Of a stretch of DNA of 64,000 bases, positions 1 through 13,000 are shown in pieces. The stretch covers positions 29,025,936 through 29,089,935 of the forward strand of contig CAIIXF020000006.1 of the NCBI GenBank assembly GCA_903813345.2. The letters run 5' to 3'. How positions within the stretch are numbered: the first letter of the stretch is position 1; every line of letters starts with the position of its first letter. The position numbers were made by a program, and so were the translations under genes. The notes beneath the pieces were generated by a model. The model was given only the letters and a program-made list of their open reading frames with translations, was not told where the DNA came from and did not search any database. Source of the stretch: Owenia fusiformis. Taxonomy: Eukaryota; Annelida; Polychaeta; Sabellida; Oweniidae.

Positions 1-1640
1 GTCATTATTGTCATGTGCATCCACGAGGGAAATGATGTTGGAATTTGGATCTATATCCTCTGTAGTAAACATTCTCAGTTACATATCGTGAGGATATGAT
101 TACTCAAGCAAATAACCATCAATTGTCTCAATACTAGTTATTAGGACGAGATATTTTGTGTTTAATTCAACATCACTGTGACTATAGATATCTGCCATAT
201 TGTATTATCGAGGAAAGCAATATGTTCTCATGACACTGACAATTACATTCTCGCTCTAGCTCTTGTCCCATATTTTGACATTTTGATAATTAATCACAGG
301 TAATGATATTTGCCTTGATGTTGATAAAGTTTCCATTTTATTACTTTTTTCTGGTATGTGTATGAGGAGTCAAATCTGATCTGGCTAATTGGGCTAATAT
401 CTGGAAATTTCTAATTAAACTGAAAAAGACCTCTGAAGTAATTTTCCATGGTTTTAGAGCAAATCCTCAAAAGCAATAGGGTTCTTTTAAAGGGAATAAG
501 GAAGCAATGGGGTTCTTTTGTAGGGAATAAGGAAGCAATGGGGTTTTTCATAGGGATCGAGGAAGCAATATGCTCTTTTTATAGGGAATAAGGAATGGAT
601 GGGATTCTTTTGTAGGGATTGAGGGAGCAATAGGGTTCTTTTGAATATGATATGAAATTTCTGGCATTAATTAGCAGGAAATGTTATTAGCTAAATAAGC
701 TAAAATTGAAACGTCTTTTGAATAATTGCTCCCACTTTTTCTAATTGTCCCTTAAAAGCCTTTTATACATAATATAATTTGCAATACCACTAATAGCTTT
801 GTGGCAAAGCATTGAAGCAAAACCTTTCAGACCTTATAAAAGCTTCCAGAAAAAGGCAATACAATACATGCAACATTTCCGCTTTTATGTGAATTATAGC
901 AATTTTTCTTGTAAAAAACAGTTGTCTATGAATGCACTGCACTTCTTGTGAATTTGTACCTTCTACATTCTATTTTTGGGGTCTTAACACTTAACACTCA
1001 TTGGCATATTTTCAATTTTTGGAGGATTCATTGAGGGAGTTAAATGTTGAAAAGCATTTTTAATGTAAATTGATGCAAAGGGGAATGTGTAAATACTTAT
1101 AATAATATAGGATAGGTGAATCAATAGTAAAGATTATACGTAGTACTATAGTCTCTAAATACAGTAAATCCTGTCTTCGTAAATATACTTCTATCTCCCG
1201 AACACCTTAAACTTTCGTGTAATACCTTTAGAATATTTGAATTGTCTATCTGAATATACATGGGCGTCAAAAGGGGAGACTCGGCCCAGAAATTCTTTTT
1301 ATGAGATTCCTGTGAAAGATGTTTTTATCAGAAAAGAACAATTTATAGTTTTTAAAAATGCTCCAATTGCACCAAATAATGTATTTGCTGAAAATGTTTG
1401 CTTTGGGGACTTAATCCCCTACAGAGGTAATAACTTTCCACGCCACGTATATTTTCTGGAAAAGCACACCCAATTTTCAAATAGGGTTAGACACCCCTGG
1501 TATATGAACATCTCAACCAGTTTAGATTGTGTTGACATTATATAAGTCTTGTTTCAATTCTCTGGACCCCCCCCCTTTTTTTTCTACCTCGACACCTCTT
1601 GTGGGGAGGTGTGTAGTTGGAGGTCACAAAGGCTTGTGGC
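1..1640. other. Intergenic, no gene recognised
   Basis: AT-rich sequence without a convincing exon. An open frame near 1237-1545 lacks an ATG start and resembles no family I know. A tandem repeat lies at about 470-645. Around 1160-1210 a degenerate start of the CAGTGAAACCTGT-type repeat can be seen. Confidence 0.5.
470..645. repeat. Degenerate tandem repeat, about 31-bp unit
   Basis: About five units of the pattern AAGCAATRGGGTTCTTTT followed by a TAGGGAATAAGG-like tail. The first two AAGCAAT starts are 31 bases apart and later units vary in length. Confidence 0.8.
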
Positions 1641-1653
1641 TAAATTAAGGTTA

Positions 1654-2088
1654 CATACCGTGAAACCAACAAAAGTGAACATCTCTTAAAAGTGAACACT
1701 TCAAAAATTAACAGTATTGAAGTCCATGTGTTATGTCCTTTCGAGTCCCATAAACAAACATCTAAATGTGTAAAACTTCTCAGTGAAATCTCAAGCTTGT
1801 CTATACTGGGCTTACTGTATAGCAGAGTGAAACCTGTAAAATAGAACACCTCCATTAGTGAAACACTTTTCAGAGTCCCAAGACCAACTGACTTAAGTGT
1901 TAAATGAACCTCTATAACTGGAACACCTTCCAAGTGTAAAACACTTTTCAGAGTCCCAAGATAATGTAGAACAGGTGAATCCATATTGAATATTATATGA
2001 CGTAGACTTGATATAAGAGGAACACCTCCCAACCCAAGTGGAACACTTTACAGGTACCAAAGGTGTTCCACTAAGACAGGTTTCACTG
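1654..2088. repeat. pogo/Tigger-like MITE, probably two degenerate copies
   Basis: The right end reads ACAGGTTTCACTG followed by TA. Matching inverted left ends occur near 1823 (GTGAAACCTGT) and, more degenerate, near 1656 (CCGTGAAACC). The body consists of GTGGAACACCTCC-like and TTTTCAGAGTCCCAAGA-like units, shared with the copies at 41309-41468 and 42323-42511. TA flanks and these termini fit non-autonomous Tc1/mariner-pogo elements; no transposase is present. Confidence 0.65.
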
Positions 2089-3735
2089 TATATATTTTAT
2101 TGAACTGTTTTTTTTACATCGAATTTGACCTGCTAGAGCTGGAGATCAATAAATGTCAGTATGTGTGGTATGTGAAACACATTCTAAACCATAAATTACC
2201 CACGTTTCTGTTACAATCCTGATTTTCTCTTTTCTTTATCAAAAAAGCACAAAGGGCAACATTTTAAGAACACAAACACATAGATATCATAGATGCATGT
2301 TTACAGGCGACGCAGTGAAGACCTAATTTCTAATCAAAAACGTACATTTGATCGTCTTAAATATATCAAATATAAATTTGCTTTAATAGCACAGTGTGTT
2401 AATTCTCAAATAAAAATCTATATAAAAAATGTACAACTAACTTTTCATTTAAAGGATATTTGAATTCAAATTATAATTTGGGTATATATCTTATCTGGTA
2501 AGAAAAAAAGTGATAACTTTGGTGTTTAATTTACGGGTAAAATAAAAAATATGTGTGTGGGTTCGGTATGTGGGAGTTGAACTAAACTATGTTTGTTGAA
2601 GGCAAGCCGATTGGTCAATGTTACTAAAAATCAATCAATCATTTCAACCGATCAATAACTGTGCGTTTCCCTCACAATATAAAAAACAACAAAGATCGAA
2701 AAGGTTGCAGGGGATTAGACCAATCATTCAGAACTATTCTTGAAGCTAAGGTTGATAGCTTTTTTTGGTTTTTGAAGCTACGTAATCAAAACTTAGTTGG
2801 AGCAGGCAAGTAATTAAATGCATTTTCTCATGAATTGCTAAACTGGAGATGAAGTCTTACTTATCCATGGATTTGCATACTTTGTTGAATCAAGGTCAAC
2901 TAACATTATAGCATGAAAGTACATGCGCATTGATTTTTATGATATTTCTCATTGTTATTTTAATTATCTGATGCCCTTTGTTTACGTATAGTATGATTAA
3001 AACAGCTCATCAATTTAAGTCATTTATTTTAGGTAAAATTATGATAAAAATTAAGTCTATTTATATTGCATGAAAATCAATTTGGAAAGGAATGTTTTCA
3101 CTATCCATGCTTAAATCATCTTTACTAGGACTATTTTTAGTTAAAATCTTAGACATACTAGTACATGCATGACGTGTTCTGAAATGAATGCTGTTATTTT
3201 GCAAGGTGAGAATTTTATTTTATATTGAGTTTCATTTGAACGTGTAAAACCAAGAGATCATCGAAATGCCAATACCATTTAGATATGGATGCTGAAAGGC
3301 TTATGCACTAAGGTTTGAAATTTTTAGTTCACAAAACATTCACAAAGAAGGAGATATGTAAAAAATATAACATTCAAGCATGTTACAAACACTCAAAACT
3401 AAATAAAAGTCTGAGAATTAAAATATATCATTTAAATGTTGTGAAAACTGGTGAAAAATACATACAAGCAGAAGGATAATTTAAACATAGGCTGGAACTT
3501 TGAAAGTATCTGGGAAAGATAGTGTGTTCTGTAAAGCAACACAACTTGATGTAAAAAAAACATCTTCCTATCTCATCTGTTGAATATTTGTGCAACTGTT
3601 CGTCCAGGTAGTACCCCACATGGAAGCATTCCAATCAGATTTTCAGCTCACGTGTTGAACATATGGAATCATCCACACAGGTCGATCTATCCATTCATCG
3701 AAAACTTTTGGTACTTTACACCATTGATCCTTAAG
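2089..3735. other. Intergenic, nothing clear
   Basis: No recognisable exon. A TATA-box-like string (TATAAAAAA) lies at 2679-2687. It could belong to an upstream promoter of the phosphatase gene that begins downstream, but I have no transcript evidence. Confidence 0.35.
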
Positions 3736-3901
3736 CCACGGTCACATTTGCTCTACGGCGGGCATGCGGCCATTGTAGCTTCACAAAAGTGAATCTGCAT
3801 TGTTCATACTGCTTATCCCCATATTTTATGCTGCATATTTTTCTTGATTTTGGGAAGTTATGGCCACTGTGCGGTTGCCGTAGATAAAATGTGACTGAGG
3901 C
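3736..3901. repeat. MITE with GTCACATTT termini
   Basis: The left end begins CCACGGTCACATTTGCTCTACGG and the right end is its imperfect inverted copy (CCGTAGATAAAATGTGACTGAGG), enclosing about 165 bases. A second member of the family lies at 14368-14478. There is no coding content. Confidence 0.6.
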
Positions 3902-4269
3902 ATGTTATTCCTACTCTTGCCTCTGGTAATAAGTATGAATTTTCACCCACTGAATAATGGGTAAGAGTGAGAAATTGTAATATTAAAGGAGAAAGCGTTA
4001 AGTCTGTAGTATAATGTGAATTGAAAAGCAAATGTTTGTAAGTTGCTAATATTTGGGAAAGAGTTGAAATGATGACATGTTACAGAAGTGATGTTGTAGT
4101 CCAGAGAATAGAGAGATGTGAAACCAACATATATGTCAGGTCCATTGCCAGGTTTTGACGAGTTCCGTTTTTTTAAATCCAACGGGGGTGATTCAAAAGT
4201 GGTCACAATTGTGAAAAGTTGCTTGATTTCATTTGACTCCCCTCCCCAAACTTCCCCTGCCTATTGGCC

Positions 4270-4559
4270 CACTGGCGGAACTAGGGGCCAGCCCCCCCCC
4301 CCCCCCCCATGGGTGGGCCCAGAAAAAAAATTGGGCCTTAAATAAATGTTGGACCAAAAAAAGCCTTAAGGCCCCGAAAAGTGGGCCTTTTGGTCATCAC
4401 TGGGCCTTTAAAGGACTTATTTTTTTAATGTTAGGCCAAATTTGAAGAAAATGGGCCTCAACATTTGGACTAAATTTTGGGTTTTAGGGGCCCAAAACTT
4501 TTTTCTCTGACCCGAAATTTGACCCCCCTCCCCCTTGTTGGTTCCCAGATCCGCCCCTG
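4270..4559. repeat. MITE-like element with GGCGGA termini and poly-C tract
   Basis: The left terminus (CACTGGCGGAACTAGGGGCC) is matched by an inverted right terminus (TCCGCCCCTG). Between them is low-complexity sequence rich in GGGCCTT and a long C run. Similar CAGGGGCGGATC-ended repeats are widespread in aquatic animals (from memory). The flanking TGGCC could be a short target duplication. Confidence 0.55.
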
Positions 4560-6169
4560 TGGCCTGTATGTGAGTTTGATTTTAAGCAGTGGTTATTAGC
4601 AGCAACTGCATACTTTATATTTTAGAAGAACATTTTTATGTGTTTTGATATTAGAGAGACTGGTATTTTATCTGACGTTTGCCGGTGAACATTTCTTTAA
4701 TCTTTGGTATGTTGCCTGTTTAAATAGCACCTGGGCTTATGTTTATTGGAGTGATTATCCAACAACAAATACATATTGAATATATCATAACGATCATCTT
4801 TGGGGTTATTTAAAATTATCCCACCAAACAAAGTTTCGTGGGGATAATATAGAGAACCCGTTTGTTTGTTCCTTCAACTGTAGACTTGAAATTATAAAAT
4901 TGATGATGGTAATCAAATTCATTGATTCTAAAAATTCATCCGTTGTGGTAGATTTGAAATGATTTATGACCTGGACTGTCATAGGCACCGATCGTGAGGG
5001 CGGGGTTGCTAATCTGTAATATAGTCTTAATGCTAGGCAAAGGGTAGTTTATAACTAGACTCAGCATGCAGGGTATTGTAAAGTATAGAATGCGTATTAT
5101 ATTCTGTGTTCTGATTGACTGGAATGTGATATATCATGCCTAGCTCTATGTGGACATTCTATCAATAAGGATAATTAATTAGGAATATCGTACAGGTAAT
5201 TACATAGAACTAAATCAGTATTAGCTTTCACGAGTATCCATATAATAGTATCCTTCCTCGCGGAATGTGATTCTGCTTCATCAATTAAGTGGGGCTGGAT
5301 TTGTAGATCAACTAGTTTCCAAGCATGTAAATTATGTGCAAGCTTGTCAGTCTGAATAGTTCAGTGGAATAATAACAAACTATGGATACTTCACTTTACT
5401 GTTTAAGATATCATTGCTCGAAAAGGTTATCTTTTCACGACCTGCAATCATGGGCTCTCAAGATCTCTTGAAAACCCATGTTGCAATCGACTTTTCAGAA
5501 AGGGAGGTTCTAATGAAATTACAGTAGACTAGTTTGTTTAAGGATTTTTTTCTTTGGAAATGTGCTTTCATTGTTGTTTAACATTGTTGGTATATTTAAC
5601 CTTGTTGATACTATTTAACGACCCCTTTAACCACAACAGACTCACATTTCCTTCAGTCTCATGAATCAAGAATAAGAAATGCCATGAAAATGTTGATACA
5701 TTATTGGCATAATGATTATAAATAATATACATTCTTCGCACATTTTATAATCACTCTATAGATATTTAATTTGATATTACATATATTTCCAGAAATGTAG
5801 AAGTCGTCTTAATGGCACTGGTTAGACTAACCTACATAAAGATGGCAGCACTGTGCTAGTACTAGGCCTTGGAGAGTCTTGACGTAACATATCACAGAAC
5901 TCGTTAATTACTAGGTATGCTTCTTTGAAGAGGTACTTATATGAATGCTTAAAATTGCACAGTGGGAGGGAAGTCTAGGGGTAAATTTCACAGACTTGTC
6001 AATATCAAGGTACATTTATGTAACCTTAAGAATGTTGTTTAAAACTTAGGAGATTTCATCATGTTGCCATCATCAAATAGCGATATCGTTTTATTTAAAA
6101 ACTGGTATCATTAAAATCATGTCCAGATTTTTTCATTTCAGTTATTTTGCCAGGTCACCTTTTGTCATT
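4560..6169. other. Intergenic, nothing recognised
   Basis: AT-rich sequence with stops in all frames and no repeat or exon that I can support. Confidence 0.5.
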
Positions 6170-6920
6170 TTGACATATTGTTATGGTGACCATTTTTTTT
6201 GGACGGCGGATGTCGATCGGCAGTTGGTGATCAAATTCTTACAACTTCTAATAACTTAACAAATACTATTTAGACTCAGACTTCAATTTTCTTCAAAATC
6301 ATCTACATGTTTCCAGAAGTTCAAATCTGACTTTATATTAAAAAGTGGTGACATATTGTTATGGTCTCCATTTTTTAACGGCGGATGGCAATCGGCGTCT
6401 GTAACAAATTCTTACAACTTCCAATAACTTAACAAATAGTGTTTAGACTGACTTCAATTTTTGTCAAAATCATCTACATGTTTCCAGAAGTTCAAATCTG
6501 ACTTTATATTTAAGATTTGACCTTCAATGAGCTTCTCAAGGTCAAAAAGGTCTTTTTTCAACTTGCTTCAAATTGACCAATTCTTTTTTTTCAAAATAAT
6601 CTACAAGTTATCAGAAGTTCAATCTGACTTTAGATTTGAGATTTGACCTTCAATGACCTTCTCAAGGTCAAAAAAGGTCAAAAACGTCTTTTTTCAGTTT
6701 ACTTCAAATTGACCAATTTTTATCAAAATCATCCACAAGTTATCAGAAGTTCAAATCTGACTTTAGATTTGACCTTCAACAACATTCTCAAGGTCAAAAA
6801 AGATTTGACCTTAAATAACATTCTCAAGGTCAAAAAGGTATTTTTTCATTTTGCTTCAAATTGACCAATTTTTTTCAAAATCATCTACAAGTTCTAAGAA
6901 ATTCAAATCTGACTAAGATT
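6170..6920. repeat. Complex tandem array with AGGTCA-rich units
   Basis: Two copies of a long unit start at about 6170 and 6348 (GTGACATATTGTTATGGT...). They are followed by shorter units repeating TTGACCTTCAA, CTCAAGGTCAAAAAGG, CTTCAAATTGACCAA and CAGAAGTTCAAATCTGACTTTA. Copies diverge by substitutions and small gaps. A short open frame (6643-6864) is just translated repeat. Confidence 0.8.
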
Positions 6921-7846
6921 GAACTCATAATATTGTGAGCAACAAGATGGTGACATTTTGTCATGTCAATGCCTTGTATGTGAGTATCATGGACACTCTA
7001 GCATATCTATCTAATTGAATGTCCATGGTGCATACTGTTGGGTAAGTGATATCTGTCCATGCAATTGTCAACCTAAATCAGCACTTGTGGTGTTTTAAGT
7101 ATCATTTCTCCATACTGATTTTCTCTGTACCACCCCCCCCCCCATAATAGTACAGAGATATTTAATACCATTTTTATTTTTGTCTACTCAGAAGTTTGAC
7201 ACAAACATTGTCATGATATATGCAATGCAAAGAACATACTTTATACACAGGAAACATAAAAATTACCATAAAAAAATCAATTGCTTTTTTCAATGGCCAA
7301 GGTGAACTAATTAAAGTTGAGCAATAAATCAAGATCAGCCCTTGACACATTAACCAATGGATTCCAGGTTAAAATCAATACAAAGATGAAATACTACAGT
7401 TGATTTTGGTCAGGAGATGACAGAAATCAATGGCTTCCATAAGACAGATTATCTTATTTTTTCTCTCATCATTTTGTTGGTATTATATTTATTAATTACT
7501 GTAATCAGGCCTAATTAGGTTTTCTTATTTAATCACTAGCGCTGTAATCAGGTCGGATTAATTTTGTTGTTTCCTTTTTATATTATGATAGGTTTCCTTT
7601 TTTGTCCATTTATAAAAAGGAAGTTACAGTATTTATTTATTAAGTATTATAGTTTAACCTAAAACGTCAACATCGAATGAGGAAGAATAAAGCATTACTT
7701 TGATCATACAATTATTTCGGAAAAATAAACATTGAGAACTTAACAAGGAACATAAAAGAACAATTTCTTTAAATGCTACAGCTTTATATTGTTTTAGTGA
7801 AAGCACATTGTGTCATGTCTTGTCTAAGCTGTCTTGTGGATTTTAG

Positions 7847-10082
7847 CTACAACATGGTGAAGGCTGGTATTCTTCACAATGTACTGTTTAAACGCTCAGA
7901 TGATGGACCCCTTGGAACAACCACCATGCCAGATGGATCCCATAGTAGCACTACAACTCTAAGATTTGGATCAAGTCATGAGGTAATCAAAGGAGTTATT
8001 TTCTCGATATTTGTAAACAATCAAAAATATACTTATTTTATATCTTGCTAAGTGATATCAATTATTGTCTGCGAGCAAGAATCACTCCTCAACACCAAGA
8101 AATCTGAGATTCCAATCTCCAAATATTGGTATAAAAAAAGTCTTCCCAAAAACCATGGGCTTTCGCAAAAACATAAAATGATAAAACTACTGGAAAATCA
8201 CTAATTGTGTCGTGTTATTAAAGTAGTAAAGATAGGTATGGGCAGGAACTGTTAATTAACAGCCGGTGATTTAGTCTACGAACAAATTAACAGTAACATT
8301 TGTACATGTATATTTATATACATATGCGTGTATCTGAGTATATTTAGACCGTTAAATATGAATATAGTTTGAGTGTAGAATACATGATGGTGCCATTCTA
8401 TGGATGCATGTAAAGAGATGTTAGAAAAATAAGAATCATTTAAAATATGAGGGACACATTGAAAATGGGATGACAATAGGATACTATACATAGTAGAAGA
8501 ATATTGCAAGAAAATTATGTCTAAGACATGTTTGAAGAACTGGAATATCTGTTAATACAGACAGATCTGAGATTCATGAAAATGATTTTGGACGTTGAAG
8601 TCATGTTAATTGAACAAAAATACAACCAAATCGAAATTTGTTGAACACAATTAATACAGTTTAAGTGGAAATTTAAGTTTAATACAGTTTAAGTTTTCAT
8701 ACCTCTAAAGTGTTTCACTTGAGGGGTGATCACCTAACAGAGGTTCATTGTCAGTTTATAATAGAACACAGGAAAGTGACATTGTTGGTGCATATATAAT
8801 TTATGAAGGTAGATAAGGTGAAATAAAAAAGATTGATGGGACAAAATATTGAAATACTGAACACTACAGAAGATAGAATTGTATACTAAAGTATTGGTAT
8901 CTATGGGAAAGCTCTAAAAAAATGGCTAGCAGTAATATGATTTAGTGAAGAGTATTCAAAATATACATTTGGTTCTTTATTTGTGTCAATTCCTTGTGAT
9001 GGAAATTTAAAAATGTTGACACCATTAGTTCTTGTAAGTATCAAAGATATACTTGTCTAAGCACATGCATATATATAGTGTACCCGTTTTTATTTAAATA
9101 AATTTCAAAAATCCCAATGATTAGGGAAGAGACATTTTTCATGTGTGAATGCAACTAACATACCAACCCAAGAATTACATGTAAACAAAAGAGGTTAATG
9201 GTCCTACGACTCCTCCACTAGATATGTTACTATGTACAAACTATCAATAGTTATATTGCTATGCACAAACTTTTGATTCATTTTTTTCCCCGATATCCTT
9301 TGATATTCTGAGCCTCCGCATTGTAAGCCTACTTCTCAATTAACATACTCCTACATGCATCTTAATCATATAAAAAATGTTTCATAAGTCTGAATCTTCA
9401 TTTTGTGAATCATATTTTTGATATTTCTTTTCTTTCAGGAGGACATTGTTATACATGGTAACTATAGTTACCCGTTTGCTTTTTGGAACCTCCCATTCTT
9501 CCCATATATTGTATGTGGGGCGGTGGTGGCATTGGTTCTCATTGTGGTGCTGATAGTGGTAAGTAGGAAATCATTATAACAAGAAAAGATGAGTCGAAGT
9601 TTGAAATTCAAAATTTTAAAGGTAACCAAAATTAAACTCTTGACAACAGGAAATATTTTTTTGATCAGATTCTTGTGGAAACATTTTCTGTCATAGTTAA
9701 TTGTACATGTATTTCATTCCTTTTACATGTTGCAAGGAAAATAATGTCAAACGTTGCTAAGTGATGTCAAGTGTTGTATTCTTTGAGGGATGATATTTGA
9801 TATTTTCACTCTCCAGAATTTTATGATTCAATCTGATTGGGTAATGAAAGGTTTACAATTTGTATTGCTCCAGGTTCTATGTTATTTCTGCCATAAGAAG
9901 AAAGGAGACAGTGATATTTCGAGAGATGGACAACAAATCTGTGTCTACCCAGTTGCAAAATTGAACTTGAAGAATGAGATGTATATTCAGCCAGAGGCTG
10001 GGAATGTATACCTTCACCAGACCTCAGGGCCACTACCATTACAACCTGTCACATTCATAAAGGCCAGGGGACTCCTAGAGAG
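7847..10082 (+). other. PTPRR-like ectodomain end, membrane helix and juxtamembrane exons
   Basis: Exon 7847-7982 gives a Ser/Thr-rich extracellular stretch. Exon 9439-9558 has an NYS glycosylation sequon followed by a hydrophobic helix ([18 protein letters not shown]). Exon 9874-10082 starts inside the helix end and continues into CHKKKGD, a basic stop-transfer sequence, then about 60 cytoplasmic residues ending GLLER. Intron phases are 0, 0 and 2. Confidence 0.85.
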
Positions 10083-13000
10083 GTATGTACCCATAATGCA
10101 TATAGCATCTAAGTAATACATATTCATAGACCAGGGGACTTCAAGAGAGGTATGTACCCATAATACATACTACAGGCTGAGGGTGGTTACATATTTATGC
10201 CGCCTAGGCTTAGATTTTTCAAAGGAAGCTCGAAATTGCCTATTTTACAATAACTTCGCAAAAGTGTTTCTTTAATTATAATTAATAGTCGGAAAAATTT
10301 CAGTTTGTTTTTCTAGAAAGGAAATGTCAGAATTTTCTTAGGGCTAAAAAATGGACCTTATACCATATGATAATTTCTTAGTACATGCATTGTGTGAAAT
10401 ACTGTACATTTCATCATTATATATGCTCTGCTGTTCATTGAATTGATTCCCAATGTGTAACTTGATGTTCTGGCATTGTTACACAAATACCTATTGAAGT
10501 GTTTTTGTCAATCTTTGCAGTGGCTAAAATTCTTCAAGATGAGAAAATATACTACATTAGAAATAATGAAAAATATAATGAAAGACATTAAAGAAATAGT
10601 AATGTAAATTCTAGACTTCTATAACTCATTGTTGTTTTATTGCAGACGCGGTTCAACAGCCTCATTGACTATAGATTTGCCAGGAATGTCTCCAGTCAAA
10701 GTTCCCAACCCGAATCCAACTCCAAAAGAAAGGTATGAACAAATGGAGACTTTGACTAGGCTTCCATTACATAGTTGAATTTCTTAAATATGACTTGTAG
10801 GTCAGTAATTACATATTTCTGTGTTTCTCTGGTTTCATTATCTGAAAAAAAACATGTAAATCAAATGAAACAAGCTCAAGAGAAATTATTAAACTCATGA
10901 AGATATGAACTTGTTTTATACTGGTTCTTCAATTATTTATTGTACATAATATATCTTGAATAATATATCTAAGTCAGGAGAATGATTTTATATATCTATT
11001 ATCAAGTCATGAGTAATCCATAATACCAACACTTTATTATCCATTATTCCAATATTTATTACCCATAATTCCAGTCATGCAGAGGAGTTTTTGCTGTCTG
11101 CCGGGAATCGAATGAGTCGTAAACAACTTAGGAATGCATTGAAAGACGTCAAAGCTTTACATGAAGAATTCTGGGTATTTTTTTTATTTAATTCATTAAA
11201 TATTCAATTATTGTACATAATATTACATTTGGTATATAATATAAAGATATATTTTATGATATAGGCATCATTATTAATCATTAGTGGTTAGGGGGAATTG
11301 TAAGCAAAAAAGGGTAATAATATTGTAGACCGTGAGAAAGCTTGTTAATTAAGGGTTTGATTTCCTTCCTCTTTGTGATTTCTCTCATATTTTGTGTTTT
11401 CTTGGTACCGCTAAAAGTAGTGAGAGGAAATTTAATCCCATAAAACAATATGCAATAAAAATTTTGAAATAGGCCTACAGTTAAACTTGTTAAACTTCTA
11501 TAAACACCTTAAGAAATGGAACACTTCCAAGTCCCATTACCCATTAACTTATACTATCTAGTAAATGAACCTCTGCAAGGGGGACACTTAAAGTTGAACA
11601 CTACCAAAGGTGTGTCACTAACTCACACTTATATTAACTGTATTAATTATTTCCAGGCTATACCCATGAACCATCCAGACTCTCAGAAGGTTGCTATAGC
11701 AGGATCTGGGATGAAGAATAGATACAGAACTATTTTGCCAAGTAAGTTTTCTGGACTGCATTTACCATGACAATCTTATGTTTGAACCAGGTTCTGATAC
11801 TACACTTTTGAATGTTATAGTTTCAAATGGCGAAAAAACTTTTCTCTGAAAAAAAGTCAGGGGTTTTACTAGAATTTCTCACAACAGGCTAGGTAAATGT
11901 TTCAACAGGCAAAATTAATGGAAATCATAAATTGAACATGGAAAAGTTGTAAAGTCCCTAAAAACAATAGGCGATTTTGTGAAAACAACTGGTGAAAATC
12001 GCCTATTGCCTGCTGCTAATGAAACCCCTGCAAGAGCATCAACAAATGAAAGTGATACATTCATTTAAATTAAAATTTGAGGAACATGCATGGTTTGATC
12101 ATACACATCTTTTGCTTCAGACGAATCTACAAGAGTCCATCTAGAGGCGAATGATGATGATGATCCACTTTCGACATATATAAATGCCAACTACATACGG
12201 GTAGGTGATTAGGGATTATATTTGAAAACATGTGTTGAAACATAGATGGGTCAAGTGATATGTTGGGACAAAATAACTTTGCAGATTTTTTCTCAGTACA
12301 GAATGGGTATTTGAATACAATACATGTCAAGTTGTAGAGTGATCTTTATCATCAGTCTTACTGTTCATTGTATTATGTTTTGAGTATTTTTGGATTTGAA
12401 GTCTGACTACTTTTGGATTTTAAGTTTGGAGACACATATATCTTTCATGATACAACTGAATAATTTTGACGCATGGATAGTGATTTCATCATGTGGCTTT
12501 TGTTCTTAAAAACAATCAAGCCAGTTTGACATGGTTGACTGATTAACTGTATGTTTATACTGTATATCTTGTTGCTATAGGGCTATAGTGCCGACCCTAA
12601 GGTGTATATTGCCACACAAGGAGTACTGCCTAATACCATAGTAGACTTCTGGAACATGATATGGCAACAAGATGCACCTATCATTGTCAGCATCACTAAG
12701 CTTCAAGAGAAAAATAAGGTGAGAATTTTCAAATTCCTTTCTGATCATGCAAGGTTTTAAATTCACAACTGCCTGACTGCCAATGGCAATCTCTCTTCAC
12801 TCTTGACAATGACCTTGGAAAAATGGTGGCCTATTTGACAATGGACTGTATTCTCATATGGTAAATTATCCTGTTTTTAACCTTAGGGTTTTGGAACCAT
12901 GCGATTATGGTGATGATCATATGAGTGTGAGGGCACAGTCCAGTTAGCCATAACGATATATTGTTGACTACTGTGTTCTCCTTGGAAGCCTAAATCTGTC

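Noticed and set aside
1237-1545. 102-codon open frame
   Set aside because: It has no ATG at its start, no recognisable family, no convincing splice sites, and sits in repeat-rich flank.
1640-2032. 130-codon minus-strand open frame
   Set aside because: It lies in the MITE copies; the Leu/Ser-rich translation is repeat units.
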